NCBI GenBank assembly: GCA_021810175.1
Contig: JAJZJJ010000184.1
Span: forward strand, 1 to 6,286
Length of the DNA stretch: 6,286 bases
Reading direction: 5' to 3'
From: Acidobacteriota bacterium
GTDB taxonomy: Bacteria > Acidobacteriota > Terriglobia > Terriglobales > Acidobacteriaceae
In this document: piece by piece, positions 1 through 5,961 of the stretch
Layout: each line of letters begins with the position of its first letter
Numbering within the stretch: the stretch's first letter is position 1
The notes under the pieces: model-generated
Database searches by the model: none
Told to the model about the DNA's origin: nothing
What the model saw: the letters and a program-made list of their open reading frames with translations, nothing else
Position numbers and translations under genes: made by a program

Positions 1-149
1 AAACGGTCGAACTCGAACTGCACCAGCATTCGTTCTCCTACTGGTCAGTCGCCTCTCACGCCTGGAAGATCGCTCCTGGAAAATTTGAGATTCGGGTAGG
101 CGACTCGTCTGAAAACACCCCGCTGACCGCAACGCTCACCATGCAGTAA
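1..149 (+). CDS. GH3 family glycosidase, C-terminal fragment (fibronectin III-like domain)
   Basis: This is the 3' end of a gene cut by the window edge. The frame is open from base 3 and ends at TAA 147-149, giving 48 residues. The tail has the pattern of the fibronectin III-like domain that closes many GH3 beta-glucosidases and beta-xylosidases: an aromatic/Ser stretch (SFSYWSVASHAWKI), then APGKFEIRVGDSS, then a last strand TPLTATLTM before the stop. In this family the motif 'PGxFxIxVGxSS' is the best marker of the domain. The catalytic (beta/alpha)8 and alpha/beta sandwich domains lie outside the window, so the sugar specificity cannot be told. The next gene starts 33 nt downstream on the same strand with its own ribosome binding site, which suggests one transcript. 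The GH3 call rests on this short motif alone. Another Fn3-type tail is possible but less likely. Confidence 0.8.
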   Translation, partial: TVELELHQHSFSYWSVASHAWKIAPGKFEIRVGDSSENTPLTATLTMQ

Positions 150-169
150 CGATCCGGCGTAGCCGTGAC

Positions 170-175
170 AGAGGT
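170..175 (+). promoter_or_regulatory. Ribosome binding site for the GH36-like gene
   Basis: AGAGGT lies 7 nt before ATG 183. It decides the start: the upstream in-frame GTG at 165 has no comparable purine-rich site and would add six residues ahead of the Tat signal. Confidence 0.6.
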
Positions 176-182
176 GCATCGC

Positions 183-1874
183 ATGTCGTCCATAACTCGC
201 AGAAACCTCATTGCCGGCCTGGCCTGTACCGGGATTGCCGCCTCTTCCGGTGCGGAGCTCTTCGGCGCTCCTCGCATGCCGAAGCCGGCCGCCCCTGCCG
301 AGAGCTTTGTTGACATCCTTCGTCTTCCGGATTCCGTCACCGCCTTCTGCGGCCTGCATCGTCCCGCTCAGCTCGTCCGCTCGGGCGACAGATGGAGCGG
401 CCCCGGACTCGATATCTCCACCATCCCCGAACACGACCGCCTCGCCATCAGGCTCTCGGCACCCACTGCGAGCCCGACGCATATTCACCTGCGCTGGAAC
501 GCTTCCGTTACTCCCGGCCTCCTCGTTTTGAACGACGCCTGGGAGCGCAGTTATGGCGATCTCCGCTGGGAAACATTCGTTCCCCAGCGGGTTCTGCCCT
601 GGTACTTCCTCACCCTCCATCGCGATGCGCTCCATGGTTACGGCGTCCAGACCGGCGCCGCGTCGCTTTGCTTCTGGCAGATCGATCCCAAAGGCATCTC
701 TCTGTGGCTCGACGTCAGAAATGGCGGCTCCGGCGTTGTTCTGGGCCACCGCGAACTGCTCGCAGCCGCCGTGGTCGTAAGACAGGGAACTCCCGGCGAG
801 AATGCGCTGGAATCGGCGCGCCTCTTCTGTCGCAGGATGTGCGGCTCTCCTCGCCCCTTTCCCACGATCTATGGCAGCAACGACTGGGATTACGCCTACG
901 GCCACAATAGCGCCGCCCAAATCCTCCGCGACGCGGAGCTGATGGCTTCCCTGGCGCCGGCTCGCGGTCCGCGCCCTTTCACCGTTATCGATAACGGCTG
1001 GCAAAACAAGCAGACCTTTCCCGACATGGCGGCTCTGGCCGCTGCCATCCGGCATCGCAATGTGCGGCCCGGTCTCTGGATTCGCCCGCTGCTGGCAGAT
1101 GCCGCAACGCCCGCCGGCTTGTTGCTGCCGGACGCGCGTTTCGGAAATCATTCAGACCGGAAGACAGACCTCGCCTTCGATCCCACGGTTCCGGAAGCGC
1201 TGGATCGGATCAAGGCCAAAGTAACGCAGGCCACCGGCTGGGGATACGAACTCATTAAGCATGATTTCTCCACGTACGATCTGCTCGGCCGCTGGGGATT
1301 TGAAATGCATGCTCAGCCCACGTTGCCCGGCTGGAGTTTCCACGATCGCCGCAGGACGAACGCTGAGATCGTCCGCGATCTCTATCAGGCCATCCGTGAG
1401 GCGGCCGGAGATCGGACGCTCCTGGTCGGCTGCAACACCGTCGGCCACCTTGGAGCCGGCATCTTCGATGCGCAGCGAACCGGCGATGACGTAAGCGGAA
1501 AGGTATGGGAGCGCACGCGCCGCATGGGAGTGAACACCCTGGCCTTCAGGCTTCCCCAGCATCGCTCGTTCTTCGCTCTCGATCCTGACATGGTGCCCAT
1601 CACCACCGAAACCCCGTGGTCCTGCAACCGGCAGTGGCTCGACGTGGTGGCCAGAAGCGGCACCGTGCTTCTCGTCTCGCCGCAGCCCGCGGCCACGGGC
1701 CCTGAACAGCGCGATGCAGTGCGTGCGGCCTTCGAGCTGTCCACCAGCGGTTCGCAGGCAGTTGCCTCGGACTGGCAGGACAATACCACTCCGGATCTTT
1801 GGGAGTTCCGGCCCGCGATTCGCAGGGACTACGACTGGTATCAGAACACCGGAGCGTGGCCGTTTACCGTCTGA
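183..1874 (+). CDS. Tat-exported GH36-like (clan GH-D) alpha-galactosidase homologue
   Basis: The predicted protein has 563 residues from ATG 183. It opens with a twin-arginine signal (SSITRRNLIAG, residues 2-12, then an Ala/Gly-rich hydrophobic stretch to about 30), so a folded protein should be exported to the periplasm. Residues about 40-220 look like an N-terminal beta-rich domain. A TIM barrel follows at about 225-510: YGSNDWDYAYG (230-240), TVIDNGWQ (267-274), RPGLWIRPL (295-303), the nucleophile strand LIKHDF with Asp361, and RTGDDVSG (432-439) with the acid/base Asp, probably Asp436 by spacing from Arg432. The two Asp motifs and the 'GLWIxP' strand are hallmarks of clan GH-D retaining enzymes that cut alpha-galactosides. 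The protein is shorter than classic GH36 enzymes (about 700 residues), with little C-terminal domain after the barrel. Alpha-galactosidase is the default activity; alpha-N-acetylgalactosaminidase or another GH-D activity is possible. It follows the GH3 fragment by 33 nt and converges on the rhamnosidase gene. Confidence 0.83.
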   Translation: MSSITRRNLIAGLACTGIAASSGAELFGAPRMPKPAAPAESFVDILRLPDSVTAFCGLHRPAQLVRSGDRWSGPGLDISTIPEHDRLAIRLSAPTASPTHIHLRWNASVTPGLLVLNDAWERSYGDLRWETFVPQRVLPWYFLTLHRDALHGYGVQTGAASLCFWQIDPKGISLWLDVRNGGSGVVLGHRELLAAAVVVRQGTPGENALESARLFCRRMCGSPRPFPTIYGSNDWDYAYGHNSAAQILRDAELMASLAPARGPRPFTVIDNGWQNKQTFPDMAALAAAIRHRNVRPGLWIRPLLADAATPAGLLLPDARFGNHSDRKTDLAFDPTVPEALDRIKAKVTQATGWGYELIKHDFSTYDLLGRWGFEMHAQPTLPGWSFHDRRRTNAEIVRDLYQAIREAAGDRTLLVGCNTVGHLGAGIFDAQRTGDDVSGKVWERTRRMGVNTLAFRLPQHRSFFALDPDMVPITTETPWSCNRQWLDVVARSGTVLLVSPQPAATGPEQRDAVRAAFELSTSGSQAVASDWQDNTTPDLWEFRPAIRRDYDWYQNTGAWPFTV

Positions 1875-1934
1875 TCGCGGCCACGCGCACGCGCTCCGGG
1901 ACGTTCAGGACAGCGGACCTCTGTCGTTGCGCAC
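1875..1934. other. Convergent intergenic gap between the two gene arms
   Basis: Sixty bases separate the stop codons of two genes that point at each other. The only dyad noticed is weak: GACAG at 1909-1913 with CTGTC at 1921-1925, with no T-run on either side. A bidirectional terminator would be expected here, but no convincing intrinsic one is visible, so termination may be factor-dependent or lie inside a coding end. Confidence 0.5.
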
Positions 1935-4481
1935 CTACAGTGCGATCGTCCGCGTCCCGCCCTTCACGGAATACTGCTTGCCTTTCCACACGAATACTCC
2001 ATCCAGGCCGTCAGGCAGCGTGATCGACGCATTCGGCTTCGCTCCACCGGCCTCAATCGCGATGCGCACCAGCCCTCGTGGTGTTGGCATGGCGGCCTTC
2101 AGCCGCGGCAGGTTTCCCAGTCGCGGTTCGATGCGCACGCTCCCGAAGTTCGGCGATGCGGGGCTGATTCCCGCAACTGTTGTCAGCAGGTCGTAATTCG
2201 GACTCGCGCTCCACGCGTGCGAATCGGAGCGGCTCGGCGGCGGTGTCTCCGCCCAGGTCGTCAGTCCTTCCGCAAGCATCTGCTTCCATGGACCCAGCGT
2301 GTCCAGGTAGCGATCGCCCATCCCCGCGTGCACCAGCGCGCGCGCCATATAGAAGCGGAAGTAGTAGGACGCAAGCGACATGCCGCCTGGAACGCTTCCC
2401 CGCGCGGTAAAGCCTGGATTATCCACCGACAGAATTTTGTTCATCACCTGCTGCTGCTGACCACGCGGAATTGCGTCCAGCCACACACCGAAAGCATTGG
2501 TCTGCTGGCTGAAGTGCTGCTTCGCCGGAGTATCCGCCAGCAGTCCATACTGATCGCTCCAGCAAAGACGCCTCACCGCATCAACGATAAAGTCCGCCTG
2601 CGCCGCATCTTTCCGCGCCAGTTCCGCGATGCCCAGCCCTCGCTCAAGCTCGGCTGCACATCGCAGCGCCTCCGCAAACTGCAGGCTCTGGATAGCCGAG
2701 TCTCCGTTGGCATCCTGCGGCGGAATTCCCTCATGGAACCCATTCGTCCAGTCCACAAACGGCCACCACGGAAGCTTCGCCGCCAGTCCATTCCGGTTCT
2801 GCCTTTCGGCAAACCAGCTCAGCGTGCTGCGCACCAGCGGCAGCTGATCGCGCACAAAATCCGGATCGTCGTTATACATCCAGAAGTCGTGCACCATCCC
2901 AATCCAGAAAAGCGAGAACCCCGGAATCGCCTGAAAGGATGAACTGGGATAGCGGCTCAGCGTAATCCCGTCGGAAATCGCCGAGTTATGAAGCGCAAGG
3001 ATCGCCTCCCGTGCAAGCCGGTTGTCTCCGGTCATCACATAGGAAATCAGCGCCTGAATCCGCGTGTCACCGACGTATTGCAAACGCTCCCAGTAGGGAG
3101 TGTCCATATAGGTGTCGTGTGCGCACAGCCGCGCCGTCCGGTAACCCACCTCCATAATCGACGCCAGTTCAGCCTCGCCGGCATCGAACTCCGCCCGCTT
3201 CACAAACGGATAAGCGGTAAACATCGTCCGCAGCGCATGCAGATCCAGCGCCTCTCCTCCGGTCTTCACATCGATCTGCAGATAACGCCATGTCCTCCAG
3301 TCCAGAGGCGTAAATCTCCTCTGCATACTGCCGTCCGGATAGACCAGATCGTAGAGACCGGCAATGTGTTTGCCCTGAATGTCGTTTCTGTTGCCCTTCC
3401 GCCCCTCGGCGTCGTAGAGCGCCTCGGCATAGGTCAGTTTGATCTCCGCGCCGCGCCCACGGCTGAATTCCAGCTCCGGATACGCCGTCGTCAGGTGACC
3501 CACGTCGATCAGAATCGCCGCCTGATGGTGCGCCGGAACAGAGACCGCCCCGTTCGGAAAATTCGCCGCGGACGCCAGTCCGGTCAGCCGGACCACCTTG
3601 CCTGACTGTTCCTTGCGCCGCTCCATCGGCGGCAGCCAGTCCGGAATCAGCTGCCACGCGTCCTGCCCGCCGAACATTCCGCGGGTCGCGGCATGAACCA
3701 GCGTGCTGGCGGCATGCCAGCCCTTTTCCTCCGTGGCAGCGGCATCCGGATCGTCCCACTCCCATTGAAACCGGCTCGCCTCCATCTTCTCCGGAGGCGA
3801 GGCCACATAGTAGTTGTGGTGCGGCATCACCGGCATCGCCAGCGCCGCCATGCCGGTTTCAATCGCCACCAGCCACGAGTCATCCGTGTGGATCGCCGCC
3901 GGATTGGCCGCATCGCCATCCAGCAGGAATCCCAGACGGTCGGAGATCTGACGCATCGGGGCATGATCTCCAAAGTTCCACACCGTCGCCGCCACCAGAT
4001 TCTTACCCGCATGCAGCAGTGGCGCAATGTCGTAGGTGGTGTACTTCCAGTGCTGGATGTCGCTGTGCGATGGCCCGATCCCGACGTGCTTCCCATTGAC
4101 TTTGAGCAGATACTGATTGTCCGCGGAGACGTAAATCACAAATCGCGACGGCTTCGCGCTGAGCTCAAGCTCTTTGCGGAAGTGCAGAATACACTCCGAG
4201 TGGGCCGGCGCCTGCGGACTCGTGATCCAGAAAGCGGTCCACGGCCGCTCCGTTTCCACGGGAGGCCACACCGGACCCGAATACAGCGGATTGCTGTCGG
4301 TTGCCGCTCCCGCCGGTCCCTGCGATGCGCCCTCCCCACGGCCAGCGGGCATTGCCGCCGCATGACTCACTCCCGCGCCTGCGGCAGTTGCCAGCAGCGT
4401 CGCTCCTCCGGCAATGAACTTGCGGCGCGAAGGACCATTGGATGACGACTCGTTCGAAGACTGCCCCGGCTTCCTGGCCAT
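1935..4481 (-). CDS. Tat-exported GH78-like alpha-L-rhamnosidase
   Basis: The predicted protein has 848 residues from ATG 4481, chosen because AAGGGAGA sits just upstream. A Ser/Asn-rich start leads to a Tat motif (SRRKFIAGG, 18-26), a hydrophobic stretch and a likely cleavage near SHA-AA (about 39-43). Next come beta-sandwich domains typical of bacterial alpha-L-rhamnosidases: WTAFWI at 81-86, then YVSADNQYLLKVNGKHVG at about 117-134. A concanavalin-like domain follows (about 290-430, with LTYAEALYD at 349-357), then an (alpha/alpha)6 barrel (about 435-770). The active-site block is MDTPYWERLQYVGDTR (459-474), where Glu465 is the candidate acid. TTWAE (741-745) gives Glu745 as candidate base, and SDSHAWSASPNYDLL (752-766) is the usual closing motif before a C-terminal beta domain. 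The enzyme would remove terminal alpha-L-rhamnose by inversion. The acid motif departs from the usual GH78 form, so the exact substrate is uncertain. It lies 50 nt after the GH27 gene and is probably co-transcribed with it. Confidence 0.85.
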   Translation of the reverse strand: MARKPGQSSNESSSNGPSRRKFIAGGATLLATAAGAGVSHAAAMPAGRGEGASQGPAGAATDSNPLYSGPVWPPVETERPWTAFWITSPQAPAHSECILHFRKELELSAKPSRFVIYVSADNQYLLKVNGKHVGIGPSHSDIQHWKYTTYDIAPLLHAGKNLVAATVWNFGDHAPMRQISDRLGFLLDGDAANPAAIHTDDSWLVAIETGMAALAMPVMPHHNYYVASPPEKMEASRFQWEWDDPDAAATEEKGWHAASTLVHAATRGMFGGQDAWQLIPDWLPPMERRKEQSGKVVRLTGLASAANFPNGAVSVPAHHQAAILIDVGHLTTAYPELEFSRGRGAEIKLTYAEALYDAEGRKGNRNDIQGKHIAGLYDLVYPDGSMQRRFTPLDWRTWRYLQIDVKTGGEALDLHALRTMFTAYPFVKRAEFDAGEAELASIMEVGYRTARLCAHDTYMDTPYWERLQYVGDTRIQALISYVMTGDNRLAREAILALHNSAISDGITLSRYPSSSFQAIPGFSLFWIGMVHDFWMYNDDPDFVRDQLPLVRSTLSWFAERQNRNGLAAKLPWWPFVDWTNGFHEGIPPQDANGDSAIQSLQFAEALRCAAELERGLGIAELARKDAAQADFIVDAVRRLCWSDQYGLLADTPAKQHFSQQTNAFGVWLDAIPRGQQQQVMNKILSVDNPGFTARGSVPGGMSLASYYFRFYMARALVHAGMGDRYLDTLGPWKQMLAEGLTTWAETPPPSRSDSHAWSASPNYDLLTTVAGISPASPNFGSVRIEPRLGNLPRLKAAMPTPRGLVRIAIEAGGAKPNASITLPDGLDGVFVWKGKQYSVKGGTRTIAL

Positions 4482-4484
4482 GAT

Positions 4485-4492
4485 TCTCCCTT
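4485..4492 (-). promoter_or_regulatory. Ribosome binding site for the rhamnosidase gene
   Basis: Read on the minus strand, AAGGGAGA stands 3 nt before ATG 4481, with the GGGAG core about 4 nt away. It supports this start over the in-frame GTG at 4535, which overlaps the preceding stop. Confidence 0.6.
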
Positions 4493-4510
4493 TTATTGCA
4501 GTAAGTGGAT

Positions 4511-4525
4511 CGGCATCCGATGCCG
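4511..4525 (-). repeat. Small inverted repeat between the GH27 and GH78-like genes
   Basis: CGGCAT and ATGCCG form a perfect 6 bp dyad around a 3 nt loop in the 50 nt gap between the two genes. An overlapping alternative pairing, ATCGG (4509-4513) with CCGAT (4517-4521), uses the same bases. It has no T-run and looks too weak for a terminator. It could affect mRNA processing or translation of the second gene, or be chance in GC-rich DNA. Confidence 0.3.
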
Positions 4526-4531
4526 CAGCCC

Positions 4532-5737
4532 TCACTGGATTTCAATCAGCACAACCCCACGTCTGGGTACATCCGTTGTATAGCTGCCCCGCAAAACACC
4601 CAGATCTTTCCCCGCCCAGACGTTCCGCACATGAACAGGGTGAGAATACCCCAGCTGATTCAACCTGACCGACACGGGCATCGTCGACTCGCCCGCATTA
4701 AACAGTCCCACCGCCATCCGCCCCCCGCTCAGCGGCTTCGCCCACACCTGCACGGGGCCGGACTGACTGATCCTTTTGCCCTGAACACCTTCCGGATCCT
4801 GATCGATCGCAATCACCTCGCGATTGGTCAAAATGGCCAGCTGCGACTTCGTTAGCGTCGCAATATTCGTGCTCGAAAACAGAGGTGCGGCCAGGATCGA
4901 CCACAAAGTCATCTGCGTTTTGTCTGCATTCAAATCCAGCCCGCGATTTCCTATCTGCAGGAAGTCCGGATCGTTCCAGTGGCCTGGCCCGGCGTAACGC
5001 TGCAGACCATCCTGGCCAAAGCCGACAAACATCATGCGATCATATTCCTCAAAGCCGATCTTGTGGCTGATGTCCCCGGTGGTCCGCCACAGATTGGCGC
5101 CAACCTTCGGTCCCCACGTCCACGGCGCATCCACGCCATATTCGCACAGGCTGTAGATCATTGGACGTCCGGTGGCGAGGATGGCCCGGTGCATCTTCTC
5201 GTAGGCCAGCTGAATCTGATTCGGCTTATAGACCTGGCCGGCGCTGCACCAGTCGTATTTCAGAAAGTCGACTCCCCACTTCGCATACGTCTCGGCATCC
5301 TGCTTTTCATGCCCATAGCTTCCGGGGAATCCACCGCACGTTTTAGGCCCGGGCGACGAGTAGATGCCAAACTTGAATCCGTGGCTGTGGATGTAGCGCC
5401 CCAGACCTGCCATATCCGGAAAGCGGCTGTTCGAATGGATGTACCCGTTCGCATCGCGCTTGCCCTGCCAGCAGTCATCCAGACTCACATACCTGTACCC
5501 GGCGGCTCGCATGCCGTTGGCCGCCATATCTCGAACGGCGGCCTTCACTTCCGCTTCCGTGTCATGACACCCAAACGCGTACCATGTGTTCCAGCCCATA
5601 GGCGGAGTAGCAGCAAGTTTCGGCTTTTGCGCGTGAGCATTCCCCGCCCCCGCCGTAACGGCAAGCGCCACAACCGCCACGATAGCCTTCAACCCCGATC
5701 GGAGAGACAGCAGTCTTCCTCCGCTCAACTTCGACAT
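4532..5737 (-). CDS. Sec-exported GH27 alpha-galactosidase
   Basis: The predicted protein has 401 residues from ATG 5737. It starts with a Sec signal peptide: a basic N-region, the hydrophobic core AIVAVVALAV (18-27) and a likely cut after AHA (34-36). The mature protein opens with the family signature TPPMGWNTWYAFG (44-56). The barrel then shows YVSLDDCW (83-90), whose Asp87/Asp88 would bind the galactose O4/O6 region, and KFGIYSSPG (122-130). The nucleophile is Asp162 in FLKYDWC (158-164), and the acid/base is Asp222 in LWRTTGDI (216-223). HWNDPDFLQIG (253-263) and a closing antiparallel beta domain (about 310-401) complete the usual plan, with no added carbohydrate-binding module. It should release terminal alpha-D-galactose with retention in the periplasm or outside. 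The DDCW motif favours galactosidase over the beta-L-arabinopyranosidase seen in some GH27 members, a point made from memory. It is probably the first gene of an operon with the rhamnosidase. Confidence 0.93.
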   Translation of the reverse strand: MSKLSGGRLLSLRSGLKAIVAVVALAVTAGAGNAHAQKPKLAATPPMGWNTWYAFGCHDTEAEVKAAVRDMAANGMRAAGYRYVSLDDCWQGKRDANGYIHSNSRFPDMAGLGRYIHSHGFKFGIYSSPGPKTCGGFPGSYGHEKQDAETYAKWGVDFLKYDWCSAGQVYKPNQIQLAYEKMHRAILATGRPMIYSLCEYGVDAPWTWGPKVGANLWRTTGDISHKIGFEEYDRMMFVGFGQDGLQRYAGPGHWNDPDFLQIGNRGLDLNADKTQMTLWSILAAPLFSSTNIATLTKSQLAILTNREVIAIDQDPEGVQGKRISQSGPVQVWAKPLSGGRMAVGLFNAGESTMPVSVRLNQLGYSHPVHVRNVWAGKDLGVLRGSYTTDVPRRGVVLIEIQ

Positions 5738-5745
5738 GAAACCAG

Positions 5746-5751
5746 CCTTTC
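5746..5751 (-). promoter_or_regulatory. Ribosome binding site for the GH27 gene
   Basis: GAAAGG on the minus strand lies 8 nt before ATG 5737. This start directly precedes a well-formed Sec signal. The longer in-frame start at 5896 would bury that signal 53 residues in. Confidence 0.55.
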
Positions 5752-5794
5752 TGTTTTGCTCACCTGCGAGGATATGCCCCACGGGCGCATCCTC

Positions 5795-5814
5795 GGGATG
5801 CCATCGTGGATCCC
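5795..5814 (-). repeat. Bulged inverted repeat in the GH27 leader
   Basis: GGGAT (5795-5799) and CCA (5801-5803) pair with TGG (5807-5809) and ATCCC (5810-5814), giving eight base pairs with one bulged G and a 3 nt loop. It lies immediately beside an imperfect dyad at 5770-5792, whose GGAT and GCCC segments pair with GGGC and ATCC. The function is unknown. It could shape the mRNA leader or be a chance GC-rich dyad. Confidence 0.3.
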
Positions 5815-5883
5815 GCCTGGATGGGTCACACTCCAGCTCGAAGAGGAAATCGTTGGCGCCGCGCGAGCGGCTGCCGGTTGCGC

Positions 5884-5906
5884 GCCAGGAATCCATCGTT
5901 CCTGGC
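5884..5906 (-). repeat. Perfect 8 bp inverted repeat in the GH27 leader
   Basis: GCCAGGAA (5884-5891) pairs perfectly with TTCCTGGC (5899-5906) around a 7 nt loop. It could be an RNA hairpin or an operator-like palindrome for a regulator. Its loop holds the ATG at 5896 that would open the rejected longer GH27 frame. Confidence 0.4.
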
Positions 5907-5924
5907 TGTCGCTGGTTGGGTTGG

Positions 5925-5955
5925 GAGCGGCCGGCCCCCGGGGGACCGGCCGCTC
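5925..5955 (-). terminator. Strong GC hairpin after the receptor gene, possible terminator
   Basis: GAGCGGCCGG (5925-5934) pairs perfectly with CCGGCCGCTC (5946-5955), and the 11 nt between can pair further (CCCCC with GGGGG). It begins 7 nt past the receptor stop codon, where a terminator is expected. On the minus strand the following bases are C/A-rich, with no U-tract. It may therefore be a weak terminator, a 3' end stabiliser protecting the receptor mRNA, or an attenuator that lowers read-through into the GH27 gene. Confidence 0.5.
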
Positions 5956-5961
5956 GGGTTA

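Larger units (their letters stand above)
5738..5961 (-). other. Leader region between the receptor gene and the GH27 gene
   Basis: This 224 nt gap holds the GH27 ribosome binding site and four predicted hairpins, at 5770-5792, 5795-5814, 5884-5906 and 5925-5955. I could not pick out a convincing -35/-10 promoter. The GH27 gene may have its own promoter here or be reached by read-through from the receptor gene. Confidence 0.45.

Noticed and set aside
165..182. GTG start six codons ahead of ATG 183
   Set aside because: It has no good ribosome binding site, while AGAGGT stands at proper distance before ATG 183, and the Tat signal begins naturally at the ATG.
45..1151. Long open frame (368 codons) on the minus strand
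   Set aside because: It lies antisense to the GH3 tail and the well-supported GH36-like gene. Its translation is Gly/Ala/Arg-rich with no recognisable domain, as expected for a shadow frame in GC-rich DNA.
1909..1925. Possible terminator in the convergent gap
   Set aside because: The stem has only 5 bp with a 7 nt loop and no T-run on either strand, so it is not distinguishable from chance.
2217..2942. Open frame of 241 codons on the plus strand
   Set aside because: It is fully antisense to the rhamnosidase gene, its product is rich in Arg, His and Pro, and it shows no family motif.
5738..5896. N-terminal extension of the GH27 protein from ATG 5896
   Set aside because: The extension is low in hydrophobicity, runs through predicted hairpins and would place the Sec signal 53 residues inside the protein. 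ATG 5737 has a ribosome binding site.
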